Under the pieces are notes generated by a model that worked only from the letters and a program-made list of their open reading frames with translations, was not told where the DNA came from and did no database searches. From positions 1-30,333 of the forward strand of contig NZ_JBBECC010000087.1 of the NCBI RefSeq assembly GCF_040882025.1: a DNA stretch of 30,333 bases, written 5' to 3'. Below are positions 14,702 through 22,279 of the stretch, in pieces. Each line of letters starts with the position of its first letter. Within the stretch, counting starts at the first letter, position 1. The position numbers and the translations under genes are program-made. The DNA is from Parvibaculum sp040882025 (GTDB taxonomy: Bacteria; Pseudomonadota; Alphaproteobacteria; Parvibaculales; Parvibaculaceae).

Positions 14702-14734
14702 GCCCGGAAAACCGCAAGAAAGCCCGGAAAACCG
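14702..14734 (+). repeat. 13-bp tandem direct repeat directly before ubiD
   Basis: GCCCGGAAAACCG occurs at 14702-14714 and again at 14722-14734, the second copy touching the ubiD ATG. A shorter GCCCGGA lies at 14687. The second copy's GGAAAA also serves as the only, weak, ribosome site. It may be a regulatory repeat or a recent slippage duplication. Confidence 0.5.
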
Positions 14735-16261
14735 ATGTCCTACGCCTCGCTGCGCGAATTCCTGTCGAAACTCGACGCCTCTGGCGATCTCGCCCGGGTC
14801 CGGGAGCCCGTATCGACCGTCCTGGAGATGACCGAAATACAGACCCGGCTGCTGGCGGAACAGGGGCCGGCGGTGTTGTTCGAACAGGCGCTGATGGCCG
14901 ACGGGCGGCCGTCACCCATGCCCGTTCTGGTCAACCTTTTCGGCTCGGTGGAACGGGTGGCGCAGGCCGTGACGATGGGCGGTGTCGAGCGGCGTCATGC
15001 CCGGGATCTGCGCGAGGTGGGCGAGGCGCTCGCCTTCCTGCGCCAGCCGGAACCGCCGGGCGGTTTCCGCGAGGCGTTCGAAATGTTGCCGTTGCTGAAG
15101 ACGGTGATGGCAATGAAGCCCAGGACGCTTTCAAACGCACCGTGTCAGGAGGTTGTGCTGAAGGGCAGCGACATCAATCTTCACGACCTGCCGATCCAGA
15201 CCTGCTGGCCGGGCGAACCGGCGCCCCTCATCACCTGGCCGCTGGTCGTGACCAAGGGGCCGGGCACAAAACGCGAGGACGATTTCAATCTCGGCATCTA
15301 CCGGATGCAGGTGCTCTCTCGCGACAAGACGATCATGCGCTGGCTGGCGCATCGAGGTGGCGCGCAGCATCACGCACGCTGGAAGAGCGAAAAGCGCGAA
15401 CCGTTGCCGGCCGCCTGCGTGATCGGCGCCGATCCAGGCACGATCCTCGCCGCGGTCACGCCCGTGCCGGACACGCTCAGCGAGTATCAGTTCGCAGGCC
15501 TCCTGCGCGGCCAGAAGGTCGAACTCGTCGACTGCAAGACGGTGCCGTTGAAAGTGCCGGCGGAAGCCGAGATCGTCATCGAAGGCCATGTCTCGCTGGA
15601 GGATTACGCGGACGAAGGCCCTTACGGCGACCACACGGGCTATTACAACTCGGTCGAGAAGTTCCCGGTCTTCACCGTCAGCGCGATCACGATGCGCAAG
15701 GATCCGATCTATCTCTCGACCTTCACCGGCCGCCCGCCGGACGAGCCTTCCGTCCTCGGCGAGGCGCTGAACGAAGTCTTCATTCCGCTGCTGCAGCAGC
15801 AATTTCCCGAGATCATCGACTTCTGGCTGCCGCCCGAAGGCTGCTCCTACCGGATCGCCGTCATTTCGATGAAGAAGGCTTATCCCGGCCACGCCAAACG
15901 CGTGATGATGGGCGCATGGTCATACTTGCGGCAGTTCATGTACACCAAATGGGTGATCGTCGTCGATGACGACATCGACGCGCGCGACTGGAAGGACGTC
16001 ATGTGGGCGATCTCGACGCGCATGGACCCCGTGCGCGATGTGACGCTGATCGAGAACACGCCGATCGACTATCTCGACTTCGCCTCGCCGGAGTCCGGCC
16101 TCGGCGGCAAGATCGGCCTCGATGCGACCAACAAATGGCCGCCCGAGACGAAGCGCGAATGGGGCCGCCAGATACGTATGGATGAAGAGGTGATCGAGGC
16201 TGTGACGAAGAAATGGTCGAAACTCGGCCTGCCGGGTACGGGCAAGCCGATCTGGAAGTGA
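14735..16261 (+). CDS. ubiD: UbiD family decarboxylase (3-octaprenyl-4-hydroxybenzoate type)
   Basis: The 508-residue enzyme has the length expected for UbiD. In ubiquinone synthesis UbiD removes the carboxyl group of prenylated 4-hydroxybenzoate using prenylated FMN made by UbiX. Visible conserved blocks include NLGIYRMQVLSRDKTIMRWL and HRGGAQHH (prFMN/metal region), EGPYGDHTGYYN (catalytic acidic loop) and the C-terminal DDDIDARDWKDVMWAISTR. The start is ATG 14735 (MSYASLREFL). A longer frame from 14591 reads through the intergenic region. No ubiX is in the window. Other UbiD relatives act on aromatic acids, so the quinone role is likely but not proven. Confidence 0.9.
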   Translation: MSYASLREFLSKLDASGDLARVREPVSTVLEMTEIQTRLLAEQGPAVLFEQALMADGRPSPMPVLVNLFGSVERVAQAVTMGGVERRHARDLREVGEALAFLRQPEPPGGFREAFEMLPLLKTVMAMKPRTLSNAPCQEVVLKGSDINLHDLPIQTCWPGEPAPLITWPLVVTKGPGTKREDDFNLGIYRMQVLSRDKTIMRWLAHRGGAQHHARWKSEKREPLPAACVIGADPGTILAAVTPVPDTLSEYQFAGLLRGQKVELVDCKTVPLKVPAEAEIVIEGHVSLEDYADEGPYGDHTGYYNSVEKFPVFTVSAITMRKDPIYLSTFTGRPPDEPSVLGEALNEVFIPLLQQQFPEIIDFWLPPEGCSYRIAVISMKKAYPGHAKRVMMGAWSYLRQFMYTKWVIVVDDDIDARDWKDVMWAISTRMDPVRDVTLIENTPIDYLDFASPESGLGGKIGLDATNKWPPETKREWGRQIRMDEEVIEAVTKKWSKLGLPGTGKPIWK

Positions 16262-16267
16262 CGCCCC

Positions 16268-16693
16268 ATGACCCCCGTCACGGACACGCTCTCCATCGGC
16301 GACGGTGAAGTCTCGATCACCTATATCCGCGCCGGCGGGCCGGGCGGGCAGAATGTCAACAAGGTGTCGACGGCGGCACAGCTGCGCTTCGACGTGCGCA
16401 ACTCACCCTCGCTGAACGGGCGCGTCAAGGAGCGGCTGGAGCGTATCGCGGGGGCGAGGCTCACCAAGGACGGCGTCATCGTCATCACTGCCAATCGTTT
16501 CCGCACGCAGGAGGCGAACCGCCGCGATGCTGTCGACCGTCTGGTCGAGATGATCGCCGCCGCCGCGCACCAGCCCAGGTTTCGCGTGCCGACCAGACCA
16601 AGCCGCGCGGAGAAACGGCGGCGTCTTGAGAGCAAGGTGAAGCGCGGCGCGACGAAGCGGCTTCGCAGCCGCACGCTTCGCGGGGACGATTGA
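16268..16693 (+). CDS. arfB: Alternative ribosome-rescue factor / peptidyl-tRNA hydrolase ArfB
   Basis: The 141-residue protein is a codon-independent release factor of the YaeJ/ArfB family. It carries the GGQ catalytic motif (residues 26-28, in AGGPGGQNVNK) and an Arg/Lys-rich C-terminal tail (about 108-141) that threads into the empty mRNA channel of stalled ribosomes. It lacks the codon-recognition domains of RF1/RF2, consistent with its length. It starts 6 bp after the ubiD stop and is probably cotranscribed. Confidence 0.92.
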   Translation: MTPVTDTLSIGDGEVSITYIRAGGPGGQNVNKVSTAAQLRFDVRNSPSLNGRVKERLERIAGARLTKDGVIVITANRFRTQEANRRDAVDRLVEMIAAAAHQPRFRVPTRPSRAEKRRRLESKVKRGATKRLRSRTLRGDD

Positions 16694-16720
16694 GATACTT
16701 TTTGTCCTGAAAGATACTTT
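16693..16720 (+). repeat. Two direct repeats AGATACTTT
   Basis: AGATACTTT occurs at 16693-16701 and 16712-16720, 19 bp apart, at the arfB stop and in the gap before the MAPEG gene. The spacing puts the copies nearly on the same helical face, so a regulator site is conceivable. There is no other evidence. Confidence 0.3.
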
Positions 16721-16784
16721 CCCCACGCTGTCATGCAGGCCGTACGCCGTGCTAGCCTCGCGGCCGACACGGAGAATCAAGCCC

Positions 16785-16814
16785 ATGACAAGAAAAAGGG
16801 AGGGTGCTCGATGA
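16785..16814 (+). CDS. Possible 9-codon leader ORF upstream of the MAPEG gene
   Basis: ATG 16785 opens the peptide MTRKREGAR, and its TGA (16812-16814) overlaps the MAPEG start as ATGA. GGAGA at 16771-16775 could serve as its ribosome site. Its own codons also hold the MAPEG Shine-Dalgarno (AAAAAGGGAGGG). It may couple translation, or it may be coincidence. Confidence 0.3.
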   Translation: MTRKREGAR

Positions 16815-17215
16815 CCTTCTACTCGATTTCGCTGGCGATCGTCGGCGTCTATGCCGGCCTCAACATTCTCATCAATCTGTTCCTCGCTTATCGCGTCTCG
16901 GCGAACCGGATTCGCACCAATGTGATGACCGGCACCGGCGACGATGACAAGCTCTACAATGCGAGCCGTGCCCACATCACCAATGTCGAATACACACCCA
17001 TCGGGCTTATCGGTCTTGTGATTCTGCACATGCTTTCGGCTTCGATTATCGTGCTGCATATCGTCGGCCTCGCGCTCACCATCGGCCGCGTCCTGCATGC
17101 GATCGGCGTTTCGCGCACAGGCGCTTCGACGCCGCCGCGCCTCGTCGGGACTCTGTTGACATGGATAGGGCAGCTTGTGGCGGGCCTCGCCTGCCTCTAT
17201 TACGCATTGCTCTAG
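16811..17215 (+). CDS. MAPEG family membrane protein
   Basis: The 134-residue inner-membrane protein has about four hydrophobic helices and the MAPEG signature region RVSANRIRTNVMTGTGDDDKL followed by the NASRAHxxNVEYTP block, where Asn and Glu contact glutathione in eukaryotic relatives. MAPEG proteins include microsomal glutathione transferases and leukotriene synthases. Bacterial members are mostly uncharacterised and may act in lipid peroxide or electrophile detoxification. I take ATG 16811, behind a strong AAAAAGGGAGGG, rather than the longer frame from 16733. Confidence 0.82.
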   Translation: MTFYSISLAIVGVYAGLNILINLFLAYRVSANRIRTNVMTGTGDDDKLYNASRAHITNVEYTPIGLIGLVILHMLSASIIVLHIVGLALTIGRVLHAIGVSRTGASTPPRLVGTLLTWIGQLVAGLACLYYALL

Positions 17216-17236
17216 CATGATTGGGAAGCAACACGT

Positions 17237-18613
17237 ATGACCAGGACGGCAACGGCCGGTGGAATGCCGTCTGCGCTCAACGCGGCGTCGGCGTTGGTCG
17301 ACCGCGCGCTGAAGGCGGGAGCCGAGGCTGCGGAAGCGGTCGCCATGGAAGGCATTTCGCTTGGCGTCTCGTGGCGGCTCGGCAAGCTCGAGGACGTCGA
17401 GCGTTCGGAGGGCTGCGATGTGAGCTTGCGCGTCTTCATCGGCAAACGTCAGGCAAGCGTTTCCACCACCGATCTGTCGGAAGCGTCGCTGGCGCCGATG
17501 ATCGAACGGGTGGTGGCGATGGCGCGCGCCGCGCCGGAAGACCCATATTGCGGGCTCGCCGATGCGGCCCTGCTGGCGCGAGACTGGCCCGATCTCGACA
17601 TTGAAGACAAGAGCGTACCGCCCACGGCCGAACAACTTGCGGCCTTCGCCGCGGAGGCCGAGGAAGCGGCCCTCGCCGTCGAAGGCGTTACCAATTCGAG
17701 TGGCGCCGGCGCCGGCTGGGGCCGCTCCGGTGTTGCCCTGGTGACCGGCTACGGTTCCGGAAACGGATTTGCTGGAAGCTACGCCGGCACTTCTTGCTCC
17801 GTTTCCTGCTCGGTCCTGGCAGGCGACGGCACCGCCATGGAACGCGACTACGACTACACGACGGCGCGGCATGCGCAGGATCTCGAAGGGGCAGCCGTCA
17901 TTGGCAAGCGTGCCGGCGAGAAAGCCGTGCGGCGCTTGCATCCGCGCAAGGTCCCCTCGCAAACCGTACCGGTCGTCTACGACCCGCGCGTGTCGGGTGG
18001 GCTTGTCGGTCATTTTTCCAGCGCGATTTCAGGAACATCGATCGCACGTGGTACCAGCTTTCTGAAAAACGACATGGGCCGCTCGATTTTTGCCGATGGC
18101 GTTTCGATTGTCGACGATCCGCATATGAAGCGCGGCTTGCGCTCGAAACCGTTCGATGGCGAGGGTGTCGGGAACAGCCGCATGATACTGGTCGAGAACG
18201 GACGCCTGATGACATGGCTGCTCGACAGCGCGACCGCACGCCAACTCGGCCTGGCCACAACCGGGCATGCGGCGCGCGGGGCGGGCGGGCCGCCGTCACC
18301 GGCTCCGACCAATCTTTATATGGAGGCCGGTTGCCTCAACGTGAACGAATTGATTGCCGACATCAAACAGGGGCTCTATGTCACCGAGTTGATTGGCATG
18401 GGTATCAACGGTGTCACCGGCGACTACAGCCGTGGCGCTTCCGGCTTCTGGATCGAAAACGGTGAAATTGTCTATCCTGTGAGCGAAATCACGGTCGCTG
18501 GAAATCTCAAGGACATGTTCCTGAACATGACGCCGGCGGACGATCTGGAATTTCGTCATGGCACCAATGCGCCGACCATCCGCGTCGAGGGGATGACAGT
18601 TGCCGGTACCTGA
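17237..18613 (+). CDS. pmbA: Metalloprotease-like TldE/PmbA
   Basis: The 458-residue protein belongs to the TldD/TldE family. It lacks the HExxxH zinc motif of TldD and has the PmbA-like C-terminal half, with ELIGMGINGVTGDYSRGASG followed by FWIENGEIVYPVSEITVAGN. In E. coli TldD and TldE form a heterodimeric protease in which TldE is the non-catalytic subunit. It trims unfolded peptides, matures microcin B17 and degrades the CcdA antitoxin. No tldD lies in this window. Start ATG 17237 has GGGAA upstream. The 3' end overlaps the next gene by 14 bp, so it leads the envelope-gene operon. Confidence 0.9.
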   Translation: MTRTATAGGMPSALNAASALVDRALKAGAEAAEAVAMEGISLGVSWRLGKLEDVERSEGCDVSLRVFIGKRQASVSTTDLSEASLAPMIERVVAMARAAPEDPYCGLADAALLARDWPDLDIEDKSVPPTAEQLAAFAAEAEEAALAVEGVTNSSGAGAGWGRSGVALVTGYGSGNGFAGSYAGTSCSVSCSVLAGDGTAMERDYDYTTARHAQDLEGAAVIGKRAGEKAVRRLHPRKVPSQTVPVVYDPRVSGGLVGHFSSAISGTSIARGTSFLKNDMGRSIFADGVSIVDDPHMKRGLRSKPFDGEGVGNSRMILVENGRLMTWLLDSATARQLGLATTGHAARGAGGPPSPAPTNLYMEAGCLNVNELIADIKQGLYVTELIGMGINGVTGDYSRGASGFWIENGEIVYPVSEITVAGNLKDMFLNMTPADDLEFRHGTNAPTIRVEGMTVAGT

Positions 18614-19409
18614 CAGTGATTTCACTCTGCTGAAGGAAACGGTCAGAGATGCAGGGGCGCTTGCCATGCGCTATTTCGGCACCGATCTCAGGAAATGGTC
18701 GAAGGGTGCCGACAACAGCCCTGTCACCGAAGCCGACATTGCAGTCAACGATCTCTTGCGCGCGCGATTGACAGGCGCACGGCCTGGCTACGGCTGGCTG
18801 TCGGAAGAAACTGAAGACAATCCGGTTCGCCTCGCGCGGCCGTTGACCTGGGTGGTCGACCCTATTGACGGCACACGTGCCTTCGCCAGGGGCGATCCCC
18901 ATTTCGTTGTATCCGTCGCGTTGGTGACGGAGGGGCGGCCGACGCTGGCCGTGCTTTTCAATCCTGCGACCGACGAATTTTTCGAAGCGACGGCAGGCGG
19001 CGGCGCACGGCTCAACGGCGCGCCGATTCATGTCAGCAATTGCTCCCGGATCGAAGGGTGTCGGATTGCCGCCTTCGCGCCGATGTTCAAGCATCCCGGC
19101 TGGGAACGCGCCGGCATCGCGCCATGGCCCGAAATGGAAATTCTGGAGCGCAATTCCGTTGCATACCGAATCGCGCTTGTCGCCTGCGGCGCGGCCGACG
19201 CGGCGCTGGCGCTCAATGCGAAAAGCGACTGGGATCTTGCTGCGGCCGATCTCATCGTCAATGAGGCCCGGGGCCGGATGACGACACATGACGGTGAGCC
19301 CTTTATCTATAATCGGGAAAGCACACGCCACAGAAGTTTGCTCGTCGCCGGTTCGGCGCTCCATGATGCCCTGCTTGCCAAAGTGGGTGCCGTCCGGCTG
19401 CCCCGATAG
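18600..19409 (+). CDS. Inositol monophosphatase family / CysQ-like phosphatase
   Basis: The 269-residue Mg-dependent phosphatase has the family's metal motifs: SEE (residues 68-70), DPIDGT (87-92) and DWDLAAADLIV (210-220, Asp212). I place the start at TTG 18600 because GAGGGG lies seven bases upstream, a TGA closes the frame at 18594-18596, and the first ATG (18666) would cut the N-terminal helix. Candidate substrates are 3'(2'),5'-bisphosphoadenosine (CysQ) or inositol and sugar phosphates. The sequence does not decide, although alphaproteobacterial neighbours of DUF4170 and waaA are often annotated this way. It overlaps pmbA by 14 bp. Confidence 0.88.
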   Translation: MPVPDSDFTLLKETVRDAGALAMRYFGTDLRKWSKGADNSPVTEADIAVNDLLRARLTGARPGYGWLSEETEDNPVRLARPLTWVVDPIDGTRAFARGDPHFVVSVALVTEGRPTLAVLFNPATDEFFEATAGGGARLNGAPIHVSNCSRIEGCRIAAFAPMFKHPGWERAGIAPWPEMEILERNSVAYRIALVACGAADAALALNAKSDWDLAAADLIVNEARGRMTTHDGEPFIYNRESTRHRSLLVAGSALHDALLAKVGAVRLPR

Positions 19410-19486
19410 TCCGGATTTCTTCGCGAGGTAGTGCGGTCGTGATAGGATCCGACTCGCATTCGGCATTCCCCCGGTCAGAGGCCATT

Positions 19487-19723
19487 ATGTCAAAGCAACT
19501 CCTCCATCTCGTCTTCGGCGGCGAGCTGACGCATCTGGAGAGAAGAGAGTTCAAGGACACGGCGGCCCTCGATATTGTCGGCATCTTCCCGAGCTATGTC
19601 GAAGCGCACCGTGCGTGGAAGGCGGCAGCTCAACGAACGGTAGACAACGCGCATATGCGTTACTTCATTGTGCATCTCCATCGGCTTCTCGATCCGGATG
19701 AGGATGGCGACCATGACAACTGA
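19487..19723 (+). CDS. DUF4170 family protein
   Basis: The 78-residue soluble protein of unknown function starts at ATG 19487 with AGAGG upstream. Conserved-looking features are LVFGGEL, a GIFPSYxEAxRAWKAAAQRTVD helix and YFIVHLHRLLDPD at the end. DUF4170 genes are repeatedly found beside the phosphatase and Kdo/lipid A genes of alphaproteobacteria, which hints at an envelope role; this is from memory of gene neighbourhoods. It overlaps the tspO-like gene by 11 bp. Confidence 0.8.
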   Translation: MSKQLLHLVFGGELTHLERREFKDTAALDIVGIFPSYVEAHRAWKAAAQRTVDNAHMRYFIVHLHRLLDPDEDGDHDN

Positions 19724-20243
19724 ACGCCCGTCGCCCCGCATGGTCGGAAAGGCGTCGCCCGGTCCGAGTACGATCTTGTCGCTCGCGTGTCTTTTCGGTT
19801 TTCTGGCCGCTGTCTTTATTGTTGGCTGGTCGGCCGGAGCAGTAACCTCAACGAGCGTCGGCGGTTGGTATGAGACGCTGGTCAAACCGCCGCTCAACCC
19901 GGACCGGTGGATTTTTCCGGTTGTCTGGAATTTCCTGTATTTCCTGATGGCGATCTCGGCCTGGCTTGTCTGGCGGACGGCCGGAAGCTTCGACAAGGCC
20001 GGAGGACAGCTCGCCTTGTTTGGTATGCAGCTTGCGCTGAACCTCTCCTGGAGCATCGTGTTTTTCGGATTGAAAAGTCCGGCTCTCGCCATCCTGGTCG
20101 TGCTGGCTCTTGATGGCGCCATCTGGCTCACGATCATGGCGTTTCTCAAGATCGACCGGCTGGCGGCTTTGTTGTTGCTGCCCTATCTCGCATGGACGTT
20201 GTTTGCTACATACCTGACGATCGGCGTCGCGCTGCTGAATTGA
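19713..20243 (+). CDS. TspO/MBR family protein (translocator protein homologue)
   Basis: The 176-residue protein has five hydrophobic helices and the TspO signatures: KPPLNPDRWIFPVVWNFLY (loop 1 and helix 2), LNLSWSIVFFGLKSPA (helix 3), and PYLAWTLFATYLTIGVALLN (helix 5), where the usual Asn of the last motif is Thr. Bacterial TspO proteins bind porphyrins and sterol-like ligands, and in Rhodobacter they regulate tetrapyrrole and photosynthesis genes. The membrane is inner or outer depending on species. Start ATG 19713 has AGGA upstream; three other in-frame ATGs lie within 45 bp before it. It overlaps the DUF4170 stop by 11 bp. Confidence 0.85.
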   Translation: MTTERPSPRMVGKASPGPSTILSLACLFGFLAAVFIVGWSAGAVTSTSVGGWYETLVKPPLNPDRWIFPVVWNFLYFLMAISAWLVWRTAGSFDKAGGQLALFGMQLALNLSWSIVFFGLKSPALAILVVLALDGAIWLTIMAFLKIDRLAALLLLPYLAWTLFATYLTIGVALLN

Positions 20244-20297
20244 CGAACGACCCGGAAATCGGCCAAAAGATCAATTGAATGAAGCGTTTACCATTCT

Positions 20298-20312
20298 CCG
20301 CCTTTATGGCGG
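20298..20312 (+). terminator. Small hairpin after the tspO-like gene
   Basis: CCGCC-TTTAT-GGCGG (20298-20312) is a 5-bp stem 55 bp past the tspO-like stop. It has no T-run. It may be part of a weak terminator together with the larger palindrome downstream. Confidence 0.25.
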
Positions 20313-20328
20313 CAGGTGGCGCGCCGTG

Positions 20329-20356
20329 ATATGGTCCGGGCGATCCCGGACCATAT
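20329..20356. promoter_or_regulatory. Perfect 12-bp inverted repeat before the ABC exporter gene
   Basis: ATATGGTCCGGG (20329-20340) and CCCGGACCATAT (20345-20356) are exact inverses separated by CGAT, 26 bp before the first ATG of the exporter. It could be an operator for a dimeric regulator, a leader hairpin, or a factor-dependent terminator for the preceding genes. No T-run follows on either strand. Confidence 0.55.
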
Positions 20357-20382
20357 AGACGGGCCCGAACGAGACAGGCCAG

Positions 20383-22272
20383 ATGCCAAGCCAGAAATCC
20401 ACCGCCGATGCCGGCCAGGGAGGACAGGGCGCCCGCCCGGATTCGCCGGGAGCCGCCATGCGGCCCCAGCCGCCGGAACTGATGACACGCGACGTCGTGG
20501 GCCGGATGGCGCGCGAATATTTACGGCCGCATTGGCGTCTCGCCGCCTTGGCGCTTCTCGCCAGCGCCATCGTTGCGGCATCGACGGGTGTCCTGCCGAT
20601 TCTCATCAAGCACGCGCTGGACAACATTGTCGGCTCGGATAGCTGGATGCTGTTGCTGGTCTCGGCTGGCGCGATCATGGCCACATCGGTGCAGGCGGTC
20701 GCCACCTACTTCGCAAAAGTCAACATGAGCACGATCGGGCAACACATCGTCGCCGAAATTCAACGGCGCATGTTCGGCCGGATCATGCATGCCGATCTTG
20801 CCTGGGTCAGCGGAACGCATTCGGGCCGCTTCATTTCCGGATTTCTCTACGATGCTGCCCGGGTGCGCGACTCGATCACCACAACCGTCATTGACCTTGG
20901 TCAGAACCTGTTGACGGTGATCGCCCTGATCGGCGCCATGTTCTATCTCAACTGGAAGCTCGCCCTGATGGGTACGGCCGTCATCCCCTTCATCGCCGTT
21001 CTGGTGCGCCAGCTCGGCCGGCGCTCGCGCAAGGCCGCCAGGCAGACGATGCAAGGATCGGGCGACCTGTCGGCTGTGATTTCGGAAGCGCTGGGCGGCA
21101 TTCGTGTCGTCAAGGCCTATGACCAGGAAGCAACCGAAATTGCACGTGCCGCGCGGTCGATCGATGAAGTGCTCCGCTATTCTCTGCGTGCGCTGAAGAG
21201 CCGGGCGGCAGCAAGTCCTGTCACCGGCGTCCTGTCGGGCTTCGGTATCGCCGCCGTCATCTATTTCGGCGGGCGCAGTGTGCAGACCGGCATTCTGACC
21301 ATCGGCGATCTCGGCGGCTTTCTCTCGGCGATGATGCTGGCCTACGAGCCGTTGAAGAAACTCGCCAGCACCCAGACACTGATGCAGGAGGGCGTTGCCG
21401 CGGCCATTCGCGTGTTCCCCATCCTCGACATCGAGCCCGGCATTCGGGCGCCGGAAGGGGCGGAGCCCCTCAAGGTCAGCGATGGTGCGATCCGGTTCGA
21501 GGATGTGCATTTTTACTACAGCGACGGCACGCCGGCGCTCAACGGCGTTTCGATCGAGGTGCCGAAAGGGCACACCGCGGCGTTGGTCGGCCCTTCGGGG
21601 GCGGGCAAGAGCACCATCCTCAATCTTGTGCCGCGCTTTTACGATCCATCTTCCGGCCGTGTCCTGATCGACGGACAGGACGTGTCGCAGGTCACGCTTG
21701 CCTCGCTGCGGGGCGCGAGTTCGCTGGTCACGCAAGAGCCCTTTCTCTTCGATGATACGATCCGCGCCAACATCGCGTATGGATCGCCGCAAGCCGGCGA
21801 TGCCGAGATCGAGCAGGCCGCGCGGAACGCAGCCGCGCATGAATTCATCTTGGGGCTACCCAAGGGATATGAAACACGGGTCGGCGAAGCCGGGTTCAAA
21901 CTGTCGGGCGGGCAGCGCCAGCGCATCGCCATCGCTCGTGCAATGTTGAAAAACGCGGCGATCCTGTTGCTCGATGAAGCCACCTCGGCACTCGACACAG
22001 CCTCCGAGATGCAGGTGCAGGCGGCGTTGACGCGCCTGATGGAAGGGCGAACGACGCTTGTCATCGCGCATCGCCTTTCAACCATCAAGCATGCCGACAA
22101 CATCTACGTGATCGATGGCGGCCGCGTGGTCGAACAAGGCACGCATGCAGCGCTCGTGGCCCAGGGCGGTCTCTATGCGGAGTTGTCGCGTTCGCAGTTC
22201 ATCGAAGACGCGACGGATGGGGCCGCACCCGCGCAAGGCAAGACGCCGCAGGCGGCGTTGGCGGGAGAGTAG
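20383..22272 (+). CDS. ABC exporter, MsbA-like (lipid A / lipid flippase)
   Basis: The 629-residue half-transporter fuses a six-helix exporter domain (about residues 50-330) to an ATPase domain. Visible are Walker A GPSGAGKST (403-411), the signature LSGGQRQR (507-514), Walker B ILLLDE (527-532) and the switch region IAHRL. It works as a homodimer in the inner membrane, and its place directly before acyltransferase, waaA and lpxK genes points to flipping Kdo-lipid A. The N-terminal 25 residues are Gly/Pro-rich and not conserved. An ATG at 20458 with GGGAG before it is a credible alternative start. Other lipid or drug exporters share this architecture, so MsbA is an inference from context. Confidence 0.88.
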   Translation: MPSQKSTADAGQGGQGARPDSPGAAMRPQPPELMTRDVVGRMAREYLRPHWRLAALALLASAIVAASTGVLPILIKHALDNIVGSDSWMLLLVSAGAIMATSVQAVATYFAKVNMSTIGQHIVAEIQRRMFGRIMHADLAWVSGTHSGRFISGFLYDAARVRDSITTTVIDLGQNLLTVIALIGAMFYLNWKLALMGTAVIPFIAVLVRQLGRRSRKAARQTMQGSGDLSAVISEALGGIRVVKAYDQEATEIARAARSIDEVLRYSLRALKSRAAASPVTGVLSGFGIAAVIYFGGRSVQTGILTIGDLGGFLSAMMLAYEPLKKLASTQTLMQEGVAAAIRVFPILDIEPGIRAPEGAEPLKVSDGAIRFEDVHFYYSDGTPALNGVSIEVPKGHTAALVGPSGAGKSTILNLVPRFYDPSSGRVLIDGQDVSQVTLASLRGASSLVTQEPFLFDDTIRANIAYGSPQAGDAEIEQAARNAAAHEFILGLPKGYETRVGEAGFKLSGGQRQRIAIARAMLKNAAILLLDEATSALDTASEMQVQAALTRLMEGRTTLVIAHRLSTIKHADNIYVIDGGRVVEQGTHAALVAQGGLYAELSRSQFIEDATDGAAPAQGKTPQAALAGE

Positions 22273-22279
22273 GCATCCG

